DNA from: Mycolicibacterium flavescens
GTDB taxonomy: Bacteria > Actinomycetota > Actinomycetes > Mycobacteriales > Mycobacteriaceae
DNA: 64,000 bases
Assembly: GCA_900637135.1 (NCBI GenBank)
Contig: LR134353.1
Span: 868,001 to 932,000, forward strand
Reading direction: 5' to 3'
Below are positions 55,552 through 64,000 of the stretch, piece by piece. Each line of letters starts with the position of its first letter. Position 1 is the stretch's first letter. The notes beneath the pieces are model-generated. The model was not told the origin of the DNA and did no database searches. It worked only from the letters and a program-made list of their open reading frames with translations. The position numbers and the translations under genes are program-made.

Positions 55552-55604
55552 ATTTCTGCGGCAGGGCTGTGGATAACGCGAAATCGCAGCCCTGACGCAG
55601 AAAT
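55552..55604. terminator. Intergenic inverted repeat
   Basis: ATTTCTGCGGCAGGGCTG (55552-55569) pairs with CAGCCCTGACGCAGAAAT (55587-55604), one mismatch. It lies 37 bases before the end of the small secreted protein gene on the minus strand, so it could terminate that transcript. The 138-base gap holds nothing else. Confidence 0.55.
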
Positions 55605-55641
55605 CGGCGGCGTTAGCAGCCGTGGTACTCGGACCTAGCCG

Positions 55642-55869
55642 CTAGTCGACGACCGCCGCGTTCCCCGGGTCAAGGCCGCTGGGCAGATTCGGGTCGAGGC
55701 CACTGGGCGAGTGGGTGAACTCCTGGTGCGCCGGCGGGCGGCAGTTGTCGTCCATCGGCGTCTGGTCACCCGAGCAGTAGGGGACGAGATCCTGCGGATC
55801 CGCGGCGGCGTGCGGTGCCGCCAGCAGGGCAGCCACCGCGACCAGCACCGCCGCGAAGATTCTCGCCAC
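55642..55869 (-). CDS. Small secreted protein
   Basis: 75 residues, GTG start. Signal peptide about 1-23 (ARIFAAVLVAVAALLAAPHA, cleavage near AAA/DP). The mature part contains two Cys (YCSGDQTPMDDNC) and a short repeat PSGLDPN/PSGLDPG. It is divergent from ligD with a 34-base gap. Function unknown. Confidence 0.75.
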   Translation of the reverse strand: MARIFAAVLVAVAALLAAPHAAADPQDLVPYCSGDQTPMDDNCRPPAHQEFTHSPSGLDPNLPSGLDPGNAAVVD

Positions 55870-55903
55870 GGATCCAACGTAGCAGCGGGTATACGTTCAC
55901 ACT

Positions 55904-58180
55904 GTGGATCGATTCGGCCGGGTGAAGCTGACCAACCCGGACAAGGTGCTGTACCCGGCGACGGGCACCACCAAAGCGGAGGTGTTCGACTATTACGTCG
56001 GCATCGCCGAGGCGATGATCCCGCATATCGCGGGCCGCGCCGTGACCCGCAAGCGCTGGCCCAACGGTGTCGAGGAGCCGTCGTTCTTCGAGAAGCAACT
56101 CGCCTCGTCGGCGCCGGACTGGTTGGACCGCGCGTCGGTCACGCATCGCTCGGGGACGACGACCTATCCGCTGATCGACACCGCCGAAGGTCTGGCCTGG
56201 ATCGCGCAGCAGGCCGCGCTCGAAGTGCACGTCCCGCAGTGGCGGTTCGTCAGCAAGGACGACGGGCAACCGACGCCCGGCCCCGCGACCCGCATCGTCT
56301 TCGACCTCGACCCCGGCGAGGGGGTGTCCTTCCGCCAGCTCTGCGAGGTCGCCCATGAGGTGCGCGACCTCATCACCGACATCGGGTTGACCACCTTCCC
56401 GCTCACCAGCGGTAGCAAGGGGGTGCACCTGTACGTCCCGCTCGAGGAACCGATCAGTTCGCAGGGTGCATCGGTTCTCGCGCGGCGGGTCGCACAACAG
56501 CTCGAGAAGACGATGCCCAAACGCGTGACCGCGACGATGACCAAGAGCGTGCGCACCGGCAAGGTTTTCGTCGACTGGAGCCAGAACAACGGCGCCAAGA
56601 CCACGATCGCGCCGTATTCGCTTCGCGGACGCGAACATCCGACAGTCGCCGCACCACGCACCTGGGACGAGATCGAGGATCCGAAGTTGCGGCACCTCAA
56701 CTTCGACGAGGTGCTCGACCGGGTGCAGGAGATGGGCGACCTGCTCGCACCGCTCGACGAGGCGGTACCGGTACCGGACCGGCTGACCACCTACCGCAGC
56801 ATGCGCGACGCGTCCAAAACCCCTGAGCCGGTGCCGAACAAGCCGCCGAAGACGGGGAACAACGACAAGTTCGTCATCCAGGAACACCACGCCCGACGGC
56901 TGCACTACGACCTGAGGCTCGAACGCGACGGCGTGCTGGTGAGCTGGGCGGTTCCGAAGAACCTGCCCGACACCCCGTCGGTCAACCACCTCGCCGTCCA
57001 CACCGAGGACCACCCGTTGGAGTACCTCACCTTCCACGGCGAGATCCCCAAGGGCGAGTACGGCGGCGGCAAGATGATCATCTGGGACACCGGCACTTAT
57101 GAGGCCGAGAAGTTCAACGACGTATCACCCGACAGCACCGCGGAGGGCGGCGAGGTCATCATCAACCTGCGCGGCAAGAAGATCGACGGCCGCTATGCGC
57201 TGATCCAGACCGACGGCAAGAACTGGCTCGCACACCGCATGAAGGACCAGAAGCGCCCGCAAGCAGGTGACCTCGCGCCGATGCTGTCAACGGAAGGCTC
57301 GGTCGCCAAGCTCAAGGCGAGCCAGTGGGCGTTCGAGGGTAAGTGGGACGGCTACCGCGTGATCATCGACGCGGATCGCGGCAGGCTCACGGTGCGCTCC
57401 CGACGTGGCCGAGACGTCACCGCCGAGTTCCCCCAATTCGAGGCGGTGGCAGCCGATCTCGCCGATCACCACGTGATCCTCGACGGTGAGGCGGTCGCGC
57501 TCGACGAGTCCGGCGTGCCGAGCTTCTCCGAGATGCAGAACCGTGCACGGTCGACCCGCGTGGAGTTCTGGGCGTTCGACATCCTCTACCTCGACGGCCG
57601 CTCCCTGTTGCGCGCCAAGTACTCCGACCGTCGCAAGATACTCGAGGCGCTGGCCGAGGGCGGCGGCCTGATCGTCCCGGATCCGTTGCCCGGCGACGGC
57701 CCCGCGGCGATGGAGTACGCCCGCAAGAAGCGGTGGGAGGGCGTGGTCGCGAAGAAGCGTGACTCGACCTACCAGCCGGGGCGGCGGTCGTCGTCGTGGA
57801 TCAAGGACAAGGTCTGGAACACACAGGAAGTCGTGATCGCCGGTTGGCGACAGGGGGACGGCGGACGTTCGAGCGGGATCGGCTCGCTGATGCTCGGGAT
57901 CCCGGCCGACGGGGGCCTGGAATTCGTGGGCCGCGTCGGAACCGGTTTCACGGACAAGGCGCTCGCCGAACTCAAAAAGACCCTCAAACCGCTGGAGACC
58001 GACGAGAGCCCGTTCAACGAACGGCTGCCGCGCCAGGACGCCAAGGGTGTGACGTTCGTGCGGCCCGAACTCGTCGGCGAGGTCCGCTACAGCGAACGCA
58101 CCTCGGATAACCGTCTGCGTCAACCGAGTTGGCGTGGCTTGCGACCCGACAAGGAGCCCGGCGAGGTCACCTGGGAGTAA
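55904..58180 (+). CDS. ligD: Multifunctional NHEJ DNA ligase LigD
   Basis: 758 residues, GTG start, same length and domain order as M. tuberculosis LigD. Primase-like polymerase domain about 1-290 (KVLYPATGTTKAEVFDYYVG, IVFDLDPGEGVSF with the metal Asp pair). Phosphoesterase domain about 320-440 (EHHARRLHYDLRLERDG). ATP-dependent ligase domain from about 455, with adenylated Lys480 in EGKWDGYR and later WEGVVAKKRDS. With Ku it fills, trims and seals double-strand breaks. The partner ku lies 10 kb away beyond the polyol cassette. Confidence 0.97.
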   Translation: MDRFGRVKLTNPDKVLYPATGTTKAEVFDYYVGIAEAMIPHIAGRAVTRKRWPNGVEEPSFFEKQLASSAPDWLDRASVTHRSGTTTYPLIDTAEGLAWIAQQAALEVHVPQWRFVSKDDGQPTPGPATRIVFDLDPGEGVSFRQLCEVAHEVRDLITDIGLTTFPLTSGSKGVHLYVPLEEPISSQGASVLARRVAQQLEKTMPKRVTATMTKSVRTGKVFVDWSQNNGAKTTIAPYSLRGREHPTVAAPRTWDEIEDPKLRHLNFDEVLDRVQEMGDLLAPLDEAVPVPDRLTTYRSMRDASKTPEPVPNKPPKTGNNDKFVIQEHHARRLHYDLRLERDGVLVSWAVPKNLPDTPSVNHLAVHTEDHPLEYLTFHGEIPKGEYGGGKMIIWDTGTYEAEKFNDVSPDSTAEGGEVIINLRGKKIDGRYALIQTDGKNWLAHRMKDQKRPQAGDLAPMLSTEGSVAKLKASQWAFEGKWDGYRVIIDADRGRLTVRSRRGRDVTAEFPQFEAVAADLADHHVILDGEAVALDESGVPSFSEMQNRARSTRVEFWAFDILYLDGRSLLRAKYSDRRKILEALAEGGGLIVPDPLPGDGPAAMEYARKKRWEGVVAKKRDSTYQPGRRSSSWIKDKVWNTQEVVIAGWRQGDGGRSSGIGSLMLGIPADGGLEFVGRVGTGFTDKALAELKKTLKPLETDESPFNERLPRQDAKGVTFVRPELVGEVRYSERTSDNRLRQPSWRGLRPDKEPGEVTWE

Positions 58181-58189
58181 CCCACCTGG

Positions 58190-58882
58190 TCAGGCGTGGC
58201 AATCGCACGTCGGTACACCCCGCGCGGAGGAGTGGCCGTTGTCGTTCGGCCGCCAGTCGAAGGGGAAGTGTTTGCTCGACCCGCCGCGGTACTCATGCGA
58301 CCAGTCGAACCCGACTGCCTCGTCCTTCTGTACGACGCCCCACGTCGCGACCTGTCCGGGTCCGACCTCGGCACCCGGGGCATTTGTCGTGGTGACGCGC
58401 CGGTTCGGATCGGACGTGGGGCCGGTCAGCGCGGCAATGCGCACGTCGACCCTTCCGGGGATCTCGGCACGCCAGTGCGCGAGGTCGTCGGCGATGTCGA
58501 AGATGATTGGCGCGTAATCGATTCCGCGTAGATCCTCGATGAGAGAGGCAAACTCGGCAGGCCAGCCGCCTTCCTTCCCCGTGAAGATGCGCTCGAGGGC
58601 TTCGCGTTGGGCGTCGTCGGCCTGATCGTCGATGTAGAACATCAGGCGCATCTTGGCGTCCGGTTCTCCGATCCACATGTTGCCCGTGAACTCCCCGAGC
58701 GAGACGACGTTCAAGCCTGCGAGGTCAACATCGCCGAAGTGGCCCTCGCGCACGTGCCAGACGAGGGTAAACAGGCACTCGCCATGCGTCGGCGCCTGTG
58801 CGAAGCTGCACGGGCAGGGCAGCTTGCAGCTGCACACATCGAACCAGTCACCTCGCAGGTGCCAGTGGGTGGTTGCGCTCAT
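58190..58882 (-). CDS. DUF1326 protein with Cys-rich ends, probably copper-regulated
   Basis: 230 residues. The N-terminal WFDVCSCKLPCPCSF holds Cys17, 19, 23 and 25, and the C-terminus PTCDCHA adds Cys226, Cys228 and His229. The middle (HVREGHFGDVDLAGLNVVSL, VMFYIDDQ-like LMFYIDDQADDAQREALERI) is characteristic of DUF1326, a family without settled function. Two identical TACCCCCCGGGGGTA boxes lie upstream, as expected for CsoR-type copper sensors. It converges on ligD with a nine-base gap. A metal-binding or detoxification role is inferred. Confidence 0.88.
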   Translation of the reverse strand: MSATTHWHLRGDWFDVCSCKLPCPCSFAQAPTHGECLFTLVWHVREGHFGDVDLAGLNVVSLGEFTGNMWIGEPDAKMRLMFYIDDQADDAQREALERIFTGKEGGWPAEFASLIEDLRGIDYAPIIFDIADDLAHWRAEIPGRVDVRIAALTGPTSDPNRRVTTTNAPGAEVGPGQVATWGVVQKDEAVGFDWSHEYRGGSSKHFPFDWRPNDNGHSSARGVPTCDCHA

Positions 58883-58899
58883 GTCGGACCTCCCTCATA

Positions 58900-58914
58900 T
58901 ACCCCCCGGGGGTA
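58900..58914. promoter_or_regulatory. CsoR-like operator box 1
   Basis: TACCCCCCGGGGGTA, 17 bases upstream of the DUF1326 start. It matches the actinobacterial CsoR-type pattern of TACCC and GGGTA half-sites joined through C/G runs. Confidence 0.65.
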
Positions 58915-58957
58915 GGGGGATGACCGAACGGTAGCGCGATCCATGTAAAGGTGCAAG

Positions 58958-58972
58958 TACCCCCCGGGGGTA
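58958..58972. promoter_or_regulatory. CsoR-like operator box 2
   Basis: A second identical TACCCCCCGGGGGTA, 58 bases from the first. It lies between the DUF1326 gene and the end of the RNase HI gene, both on the minus strand. The two copies flank the probable promoter. Confidence 0.65.
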
Positions 58973-59001
58973 TATGGTGCGGCGACAGCTCGAGCAGCGT
59001 G

Positions 59002-59454
59002 TCAGTGCGCGGCCAGATGCGCTTCCTGCATTCCCCGCGTCGCCAACTGGTCGGCCAACTCATTGTCGGCGACCCCTGAATGGCCCTTCACCCAGAACCA
59101 CTCGACTTGGTGTGACGCGCAAGCCAATTGCAGCCTCGTCCAGAGGTCGACGTTCTTCACCGGCTGTTTCGCGGCGGTCATCCAGCCGTTGCGCTCCCAG
59201 CCGAGCACCCACTTGGTGATGCCGTTACGGACATAGGTGCTGTCGGTGTACAGGTGCACCACGACGGGCCGCGTCAACGCCTCCAGCGCCATGATCGGCG
59301 CGGTGAGCTCCATCCGGTTGTTGCTCGTCTGCGCCTCGCCGCCGTACATCTCCCGCACGTGCGAATGCTGACGCAGCACCGCGCCCCAACCGCCGGGACC
59401 CGGATTGGGCCTGCAGCCGCCGTCGGTGTGTATGACGACCGGGTCCTGGCTCAC
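59002..59454 (-). CDS. rnhA: Ribonuclease HI
   Basis: 150 residues from the GTG at 59454; upstream open frame is not conserved-looking. The DEDD residues are seen in [20 protein letters not shown] (Asp), [13 protein letters not shown] (Glu), [13 protein letters not shown] (Asp) and [12 protein letters not shown] (Asp), plus the catalytic His in KGHSG. It cleaves the RNA strand of RNA-DNA hybrids. It is the usual single-domain form. Confidence 0.95.
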   Translation of the reverse strand: MSQDPVVIHTDGGCRPNPGPGGWGAVLRQHSHVREMYGGEAQTSNNRMELTAPIMALEALTRPVVVHLYTDSTYVRNGITKWVLGWERNGWMTAAKQPVKNVDLWTRLQLACASHQVEWFWVKGHSGVADNELADQLATRGMQEAHLAAH

Positions 59455-59489
59455 CCGACGAGGATAAGCGTCGAGGCCGAGACGTCGAC

Positions 59490-60137
59490 TCAGCGACGCG
59501 CGGACGGCGAGATCAACGCCGTCCGGACCGACATCCCGAACGCCTGATGGCGCAGCGTGGTGATCCGGCGCCCAGGCTGTACCGCGTCCTTGACCGGCCC
59601 CGTGCGCTCCCCGAAGAACGCCGCGGTCGCGTCGATGTCGGCGACGACGTAGGTGATCCCCCACAGCGTCGACGGCGCTTCGCTTGTGGTGCCCGGTGAG
59701 CCGACGACCTCGACGATCACCTCGCCGAACCGGAAGAAGATCTGGCGGATCGACCGGCCGCCCAGTTCACCGTCGCGTTCTCGTCGCGGGGCCACGCCGA
59801 TCGCGGTGAGCGCCTGAACGGTCCGATCGAGATCGGGTGACAGCAGCACGACGTGGTCGATGGCGGCCACGCCGTTCGGGTGCTCAGCGGGCGTCGCACC
59901 GGCGGCGCTGGACCTCGACGTCGGGATGCCGTCGACGTCGGAGCGCACGGCGTCCGGGGGCAGGCCGCACAACGACCACCCGACGATGCCGCGACCGCGC
60001 TCGGGGCCGACAAGCCGGATGCGGACGCCGCCGACCCGGCAGACCATCTCGTCGTCGATCGTGAAACCGGCCCGACGCCATGCGTCCGCCGGATCGGCGA
60101 CCTCGATCTCGTCGATCCTGACGGCGGCTGATGTCAC
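59490..60137 (-). CDS. VOC-family protein
   Basis: 215 residues from the GTG at 60137; the longer open frame to 60377 has no family support. The N-terminal half ([20 protein letters not shown]) and C-terminal half ([55 protein letters not shown]) form glyoxalase-like repeats. A metal ligand set His-Glu may be present in the second repeat. Substrate unknown. It is upstream of the RNase HI gene with a 35-base gap. Confidence 0.85.
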   Translation of the reverse strand: MTSAAVRIDEIEVADPADAWRRAGFTIDDEMVCRVGGVRIRLVGPERGRGIVGWSLCGLPPDAVRSDVDGIPTSRSSAAGATPAEHPNGVAAIDHVVLLSPDLDRTVQALTAIGVAPRRERDGELGGRSIRQIFFRFGEVIVEVVGSPGTTSEAPSTLWGITYVVADIDATAAFFGERTGPVKDAVQPGRRITTLRHQAFGMSVRTALISPSARR

Positions 60138-60333
60138 CGCTCGAGTATGGCCTTCGCCCCGGCCGCGGAGCGACGCCGCGCGACGTAGTTCACCCACCGC
60201 AATCCGCGCGGTGTTTGCCGCCCGTACCCCGCAGTATGGACGTCCTCCGGAACTGTGGAATCGCGCGTCCAGCGCGAGCTTGCTCGGTACGTTGAGAGCG
60301 AACGATCTGCAGTTCACCGGAGGGCGGTGGCAC

Positions 60334-63333
60334 ATGGCTTCTGGAATGGCGAATGAGTTAGCGGCCGCCGGATTCACCGACGCGGTCGAGATCGGCCGGG
60401 GTGGCGGCGGCGTCGTCTACCGCTGCTATCAACAGTCACTGGCGCGGAGCGTCGCGATCAAGGTGCTCGCGTCCGATCTCGACGACGACGACCGGGAACG
60501 CTTCCTGCGCGAGGGCTACGCCATGGGTGCGCTCTCCGGGCACCCGAACATCGTGAACATCCTGCAGGTCGGCGTGACCGAGAGCAACCGGCCGTTCATC
60601 GTGATGCCGTACCACCGCGAGGGATCGCTCGCGGAGCGGTTGCGGCGCGAGGGCCGCATCGCCTGGCCCGAGGCCCTGCGCATCGGCGTGAAGCTCTGCG
60701 GCGCACTGGAAACCGCGCACCGTACCGGAACCCTGCACCGCGACATCAAACCCGCCAACGTGCTCTTCAACGATTACGGCGAACCACAGCTGAGCGACTT
60801 CGGGACCGCCCGCATCGCCGGCGGGTACAAGACGGTCACCGGCTTCTTCACCGGCACGCTGTCCTACACCGCCCCAGAGGTTCTCGAGGGCAACCCGCCG
60901 ACCGTCGAGGCCGACGTCTACTCGCTCGGAGCCTCGATCTACGCGCTGATCGCGGGCAAGCCGCCGCACGAGCGCAAGAACGACGAGGATCTCATCGCGC
61001 ATTACCTGCGCATCACTTCGACGCCCATACCGGACCTGCGCCCCCAGGGCATCCCCGCCGATGTGTGTGCCGTGGTGGAGAAGGCGATGGCCCGCGAGCC
61101 CGCCGACCGCTACGCCTCTGCTGCGGACTTCGGTCATGAACTGCAGTTGGCGCAGCGGAACAACGGGCTGACGGCCGACGTGATGGCGCTCGGCGAGCCG
61201 AGCGCCCCACCGGAGCAGCCGGAAGGCACGCAGGCGGTGCCGATCTCCGAGCTCGTCGAGCCGTCCGTATCCGCGCAACCCGAGCCGCTGCCCCCGCCGC
61301 GGCGGCCCGCCCGGTCCGGCGAACCCGCCGGGCCCTTGCCCGAGCCGGGGATGTTCGCCCACACCGCGTCCATCAGTCAGACAAGTCTCCCCTGGCAGCC
61401 GCCGCCGGGTCTGCGGCCCGAGTCAGCGGAGGCCGCTTCGCCGAGACGGCGGAACCGTAAACGGGTCCTGATCGTCTCGGGTGCGATCGCGGGGGTACTG
61501 CTGCTGGTGGTCAGCGGAGTCTTCGTGATCGCCTGGACGCGCGACTCCGGTGGCGACCAAACCGCTGCTCCCGCACCGCAGGCCGCCGAGGCACAACCGG
61601 CCTGGCGGCCGATCGCCGACGCGCGCGTCGCCCGCGACGCGGTGGCCGCCACCCAGGCTGACGGCACTATCTGGGTCTTCGGCGGCCTCGGCGCCGATGG
61701 CCGCGTCAGCGGCAGGCACGAGGGCTACGACCCCGCGATCGACAGCTGGAAAAGTGGTGAGGACCTGCCCGTCCCCGTGCAGCGCGCGATGGCGGTGACA
61801 TGGCGGGAGAACCCGGTGGTGCTCGGCGGATGGCGCGCGGAAGGGGCCGACGCGAAAATCGCGACCGATCGGGTGTGGCGCGTCGTCAACAGTCGCTGGA
61901 CGGAACTGCCGCCGCTGCTACAACCGCGGGCCGCCGCGGCCGCCGCCGTGGTCGGTGACAGGATCGTCGTCACCGGCGGAGTGGACGCCGCGGGCAAGCT
62001 GCTGAACACGACGGAGGTCTTTGACGGCACCTCCTGGAAGCTCGGCGCGCCCATCCGGACCCCGCGTCAGATGTTGAGCGCGGCCTCCGACGACAAGCTG
62101 GTGTACGCGATCGGAGGCACCACGGGAAGCGCGGACGTGGCGACCGTCGAAGCGTACGACCCCGCCGCCGACACCTGGACGGCCCTGCCCGAACTCCCCG
62201 AAGCGCGAAGCGATTTCGGCATCGCGGCCACCGACGACCGATTGGTCGTGGTGGGCGGCATGTCCGGAGGGCAAGCGCTCAAGAGCGTGCGCGCGTTCGA
62301 TCTGTCGACGACGACCTGGTCCGGTCTGCCCGACATGGGCACCGCGCGCCACGGTATGGCGGTGGCCGCGGTGGGCAGTCGCGTGTACGCGATCGGCGGC
62401 TCGACGGGCGCCGGCGACGGCAAGATCACCTCGTCGGCGGAGACGCTGAAACTTCCTGCACGCCAACCGCAACCGGCAGCGCAGTGGCGGGCGCTCCCGG
62501 ACGCTCCGACGGCGCGGTTGATGATGGCGTGGACGGTGCTCGACGACAAGATCTGGATTGCAGGCGGTATCCGCGAGGGCGAGACCCTCGACACCGTCGA
62601 GACTTTCGACGCGCAGACGGAGGATTGGCAGCCTGCGCCGTCGCTGCCGATCGGACTGCACCACGCGACAGCCGCCACCTACAAGGGGGAGGTCGTCGTC
62701 CTCGGAGGCGCCACCGACAACATCGGGGAGCCGTCGGACAAGGTGTTCGCACTGCGCGACGGCAAGTGGACCGAACTTCCCGCTCTGCAGCACGGCCGTG
62801 CCGGCGCGGCGGCGGCCGTCGTCGGCGACAAGCTGGTGGTCGTCGGCGGGCAGAGCGACAAACAGCTCGTCGTACCGACGGAAGTGTTCGACGGTGAATC
62901 CTGGACTCAGGCCGCCGACATGCCCACCGCGCGTGAGCATCTGGCCGCGGTGTCCGACGACCGCTATGTCTACGCCGTGGGCGGGCGGTCACTGAGCGCT
63001 GATGAGAACACCGCCGCCTTCGAGCGGTTCGATCCGTCGTCGGGAGAGTGGGAGAAGCTGACGGACATGCCGACTGCCCGCGGCAGCTTCGGCGCCGCCT
63101 ACATCGACGGCCGGATCGTCGCGGTGGGCGGAGAGGAGCCGACGCGCGTGCTGGCGACGGTCGAGATGTACGACATCGCCAACGGGACGTGGACGACGGC
63201 GGCGCCCATCGGGACTCCGGTGCACGGCCAGGTGGTGGCCGCCGTCGGTCCGACGCTGTACTGCATCGGCGGCGCCGACCGGCCGACCCACGAAGGACCT
63301 GTCGCCACCGTCGAGGCCCTCGACTTCACGTAG
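60334..63333 (+). CDS. Membrane Ser/Thr kinase (PknK-like domain) with extracellular Kelch propellers
   Basis: 999 residues from the ATG at 60334, behind GGAGGG; the frame is open upstream but not kinase-like. The kinase domain (about 14-275) resembles M. tuberculosis PknK: EIGRGGGGVVYRC, Lys43 in VAIKVL, HRDIKPANVLF (Asp137) and DFG (Asp155). A Pro-rich linker leads to one membrane helix at about 376-400 (LIVSGAIAGVLLLVVSGVFV). The outside part has twelve Kelch words (for example TIWVFGG, RIVVTGG, RVYAIGG, EVVVLGG, TLYCIGG), enough for two six-bladed propellers. It probably senses an external ligand. The upstream 196-base gap shows no element. Confidence 0.95.
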   Translation: MASGMANELAAAGFTDAVEIGRGGGGVVYRCYQQSLARSVAIKVLASDLDDDDRERFLREGYAMGALSGHPNIVNILQVGVTESNRPFIVMPYHREGSLAERLRREGRIAWPEALRIGVKLCGALETAHRTGTLHRDIKPANVLFNDYGEPQLSDFGTARIAGGYKTVTGFFTGTLSYTAPEVLEGNPPTVEADVYSLGASIYALIAGKPPHERKNDEDLIAHYLRITSTPIPDLRPQGIPADVCAVVEKAMAREPADRYASAADFGHELQLAQRNNGLTADVMALGEPSAPPEQPEGTQAVPISELVEPSVSAQPEPLPPPRRPARSGEPAGPLPEPGMFAHTASISQTSLPWQPPPGLRPESAEAASPRRRNRKRVLIVSGAIAGVLLLVVSGVFVIAWTRDSGGDQTAAPAPQAAEAQPAWRPIADARVARDAVAATQADGTIWVFGGLGADGRVSGRHEGYDPAIDSWKSGEDLPVPVQRAMAVTWRENPVVLGGWRAEGADAKIATDRVWRVVNSRWTELPPLLQPRAAAAAAVVGDRIVVTGGVDAAGKLLNTTEVFDGTSWKLGAPIRTPRQMLSAASDDKLVYAIGGTTGSADVATVEAYDPAADTWTALPELPEARSDFGIAATDDRLVVVGGMSGGQALKSVRAFDLSTTTWSGLPDMGTARHGMAVAAVGSRVYAIGGSTGAGDGKITSSAETLKLPARQPQPAAQWRALPDAPTARLMMAWTVLDDKIWIAGGIREGETLDTVETFDAQTEDWQPAPSLPIGLHHATAATYKGEVVVLGGATDNIGEPSDKVFALRDGKWTELPALQHGRAGAAAAVVGDKLVVVGGQSDKQLVVPTEVFDGESWTQAADMPTAREHLAAVSDDRYVYAVGGRSLSADENTAAFERFDPSSGEWEKLTDMPTARGSFGAAYIDGRIVAVGGEEPTRVLATVEMYDIANGTWTTAAPIGTPVHGQVVAAVGPTLYCIGGADRPTHEGPVATVEALDFT

Positions 63334-63937
63334 CACGCAGTTGTGCGAGGGTGACGGCGCCGCGCCGCAGCGCCTCATTGGCCAGCCGGACCCGGCGATC
63401 GCCTTCGGCCGGGATGGCGAACTTGTCGTAGAGGTTCTGCAGATGCTGTTTGACCGCGGCCTCGGTGACGAACAGCTCGCCCGCCATCCGGCGCACCGAC
63501 GCGGGTTCGGGGAACGGGTCGTCGGAGACCAGGGGTCTGCACAACACCACGAGGACATCGAGTTCGCGGCGGGTCAGCCGGGGCGGCGGTTCGACGGCTT
63601 GGGCGGTCACCGTCTCCTCGTCGAGCTTGCCGTCCCCGCTGTCCCTCACCTCCCAGAAGACCAACCGCGACTTGCCGAGACGCACCTCGTCACCGGACCG
63701 CAGCACGCGTTCGGCGCTGATCCGCTCGCCGTTGAGGTAGGTGCCGTTGCGGCTTCCGAGATCCCTTATGGACCAGGCGAATCCGAGGTTCTCCAGAACG
63801 GCGTGCAACCGTGAGACGGTTTCGTCATGCTCCAGCGCCACCGCGTTGGTGGACGCCTTACCGAGGGTCACCCGCTCACCGCTGAGCGCAACCAACTCCC
63901 GCCCCGACGGCCTCGAGATTTCCAGGTGCGACGACAT
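63326..63937 (-). CDS. FHA-domain protein with C-terminal helix-turn-helix
   Basis: 203 residues. The FHA domain (about 8-95) has the phosphothreonine-binding words VTLGKASTNAVAL, VSRLHAVLEN and LGSRNGTYLNGERI. The C-terminal part (about 118-203) reads LTRRELDVLVVLCRPLVSDD and VRRMAGELFVTEAAVKQHLQ with NLYDKF, a LuxR-like helix-turn-helix. It is convergent with the kinase gene, overlapping by 8 bases, and is a good candidate partner or substrate of that kinase. An upstream arm can pair with its Shine-Dalgarno. Confidence 0.92.
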   Translation of the reverse strand: MSSHLEISRPSGRELVALSGERVTLGKASTNAVALEHDETVSRLHAVLENLGFAWSIRDLGSRNGTYLNGERISAERVLRSGDEVRLGKSRLVFWEVRDSGDGKLDEETVTAQAVEPPPRLTRRELDVLVVLCRPLVSDDPFPEPASVRRMAGELFVTEAAVKQHLQNLYDKFAIPAEGDRRVRLANEALRRGAVTLAQLRAT

Positions 63938-63980
63938 GGGACCTCCTATCGAGGCAATTCTGGCCCAGACAGGAGGTCCC
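63938..63980 (-). promoter_or_regulatory. Anti-Shine-Dalgarno hairpin ahead of the FHA gene
   Basis: On the minus strand GGGACCTCCT (63980-63971), a 23-base loop, then AGGAGGTCCC (63947-63938) directly before the ATG at 63937. The second arm contains the AGGAGG ribosome-binding site, which is fully paired in the hairpin. The remaining 20 bases to the right edge show nothing. Confidence 0.6.
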
Positions 63981-64000
63981 TGGTCGACGAACGCTACGGC

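Noticed and set aside
55766..57037. Minus-strand open frame of 423 codons opposite ligD
   Set aside because: Antisense to the conserved polymerase and phosphoesterase domains, with no family resemblance.

Overview
The window looks like a chromosomal segment of a fast-growing, high-GC mycobacterium (Mycolicibacterium type). Supporting genes are a SigK/RskA pair, a DevS/DosT-like GAF sensor kinase with an aligned haem-ligand histidine, a Pol-PE-Lig type LigD plus Ku with a lysine-rich tail, a PknK-like kinase domain, a class III cyclase/ATPase/LuxR regulator and many acyl-CoA dehydrogenases. GTG starts, ATGA/TGATG gene overlaps and hairpins without clear U-tracts are frequent. I see no insertion sequence, phage gene, CRISPR array or rRNA, and no gene-free stretch longer than 300 bases.

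Region 1 (1-19143) is a catabolic island. A GntR regulator and a double beta-propeller protein (minus strand) diverge from a long plus-strand run: SDR, Rieske oxygenase, Baeyer-Villiger-type monooxygenase, SDR, class III CoA-transferase, two large/small acyl-CoA dehydrogenase pairs around a Gfo/Idh/MocA oxidoreductase, a ThDP enzyme and an aldehyde dehydrogenase. The set reads as hydroxylation, ketone formation, oxygen insertion, CoA activation, beta-oxidation-like dehydrogenation, C-C cleavage and aldehyde oxidation of an unidentified cyclic substrate. An amidohydrolase and a two-domain VOC protein follow.

Region 2 (19151-34377) is mixed: an SDR and an S4 protein around three 11-bp-spaced heptamer repeats, a cupin, a membrane protein, an acetyltransferase, the large LuxR regulator, an Hsp20 gene with a CIRCE operator, an HxlR/carotenoid-oxygenase/thiolase operon, a GAF-ANTAR protein, the DevS-like kinase, tRNA-Arg(CCT) and a second flavin monooxygenase.

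Region 3 (34374-44780) holds an F420-type oxidoreductase, a GCS2-family ligase, a compact sigK operon with a textbook SigK promoter, an overlapping run of MntH, a gamma-glutamylcyclotransferase/poly-gamma-glutamate-hydrolase fusion and a beta-lactamase-fold protein, two small secreted proteins, a DapB-like reductase and an SDR.

Region 4 (44819-58180) is a polyol uptake and oxidation cassette (sorbitol and mannitol dehydrogenases, fructokinase-like kinase, SorC regulator, ABC importer) lying between ku and ligD. Ku overlaps the kinase gene and is probably co-expressed with it. A frameshifted AbiEi/DUF559-like gene and a small secreted protein lie beside ligD.

Region 5 (58190-64000) contains a cysteine-rich DUF1326 protein behind two CsoR-type boxes, RNase HI, a VOC protein, a membrane Ser/Thr kinase with twelve Kelch motifs, and a convergent FHA-HTH protein whose Shine-Dalgarno sequence can pair with an upstream arm.
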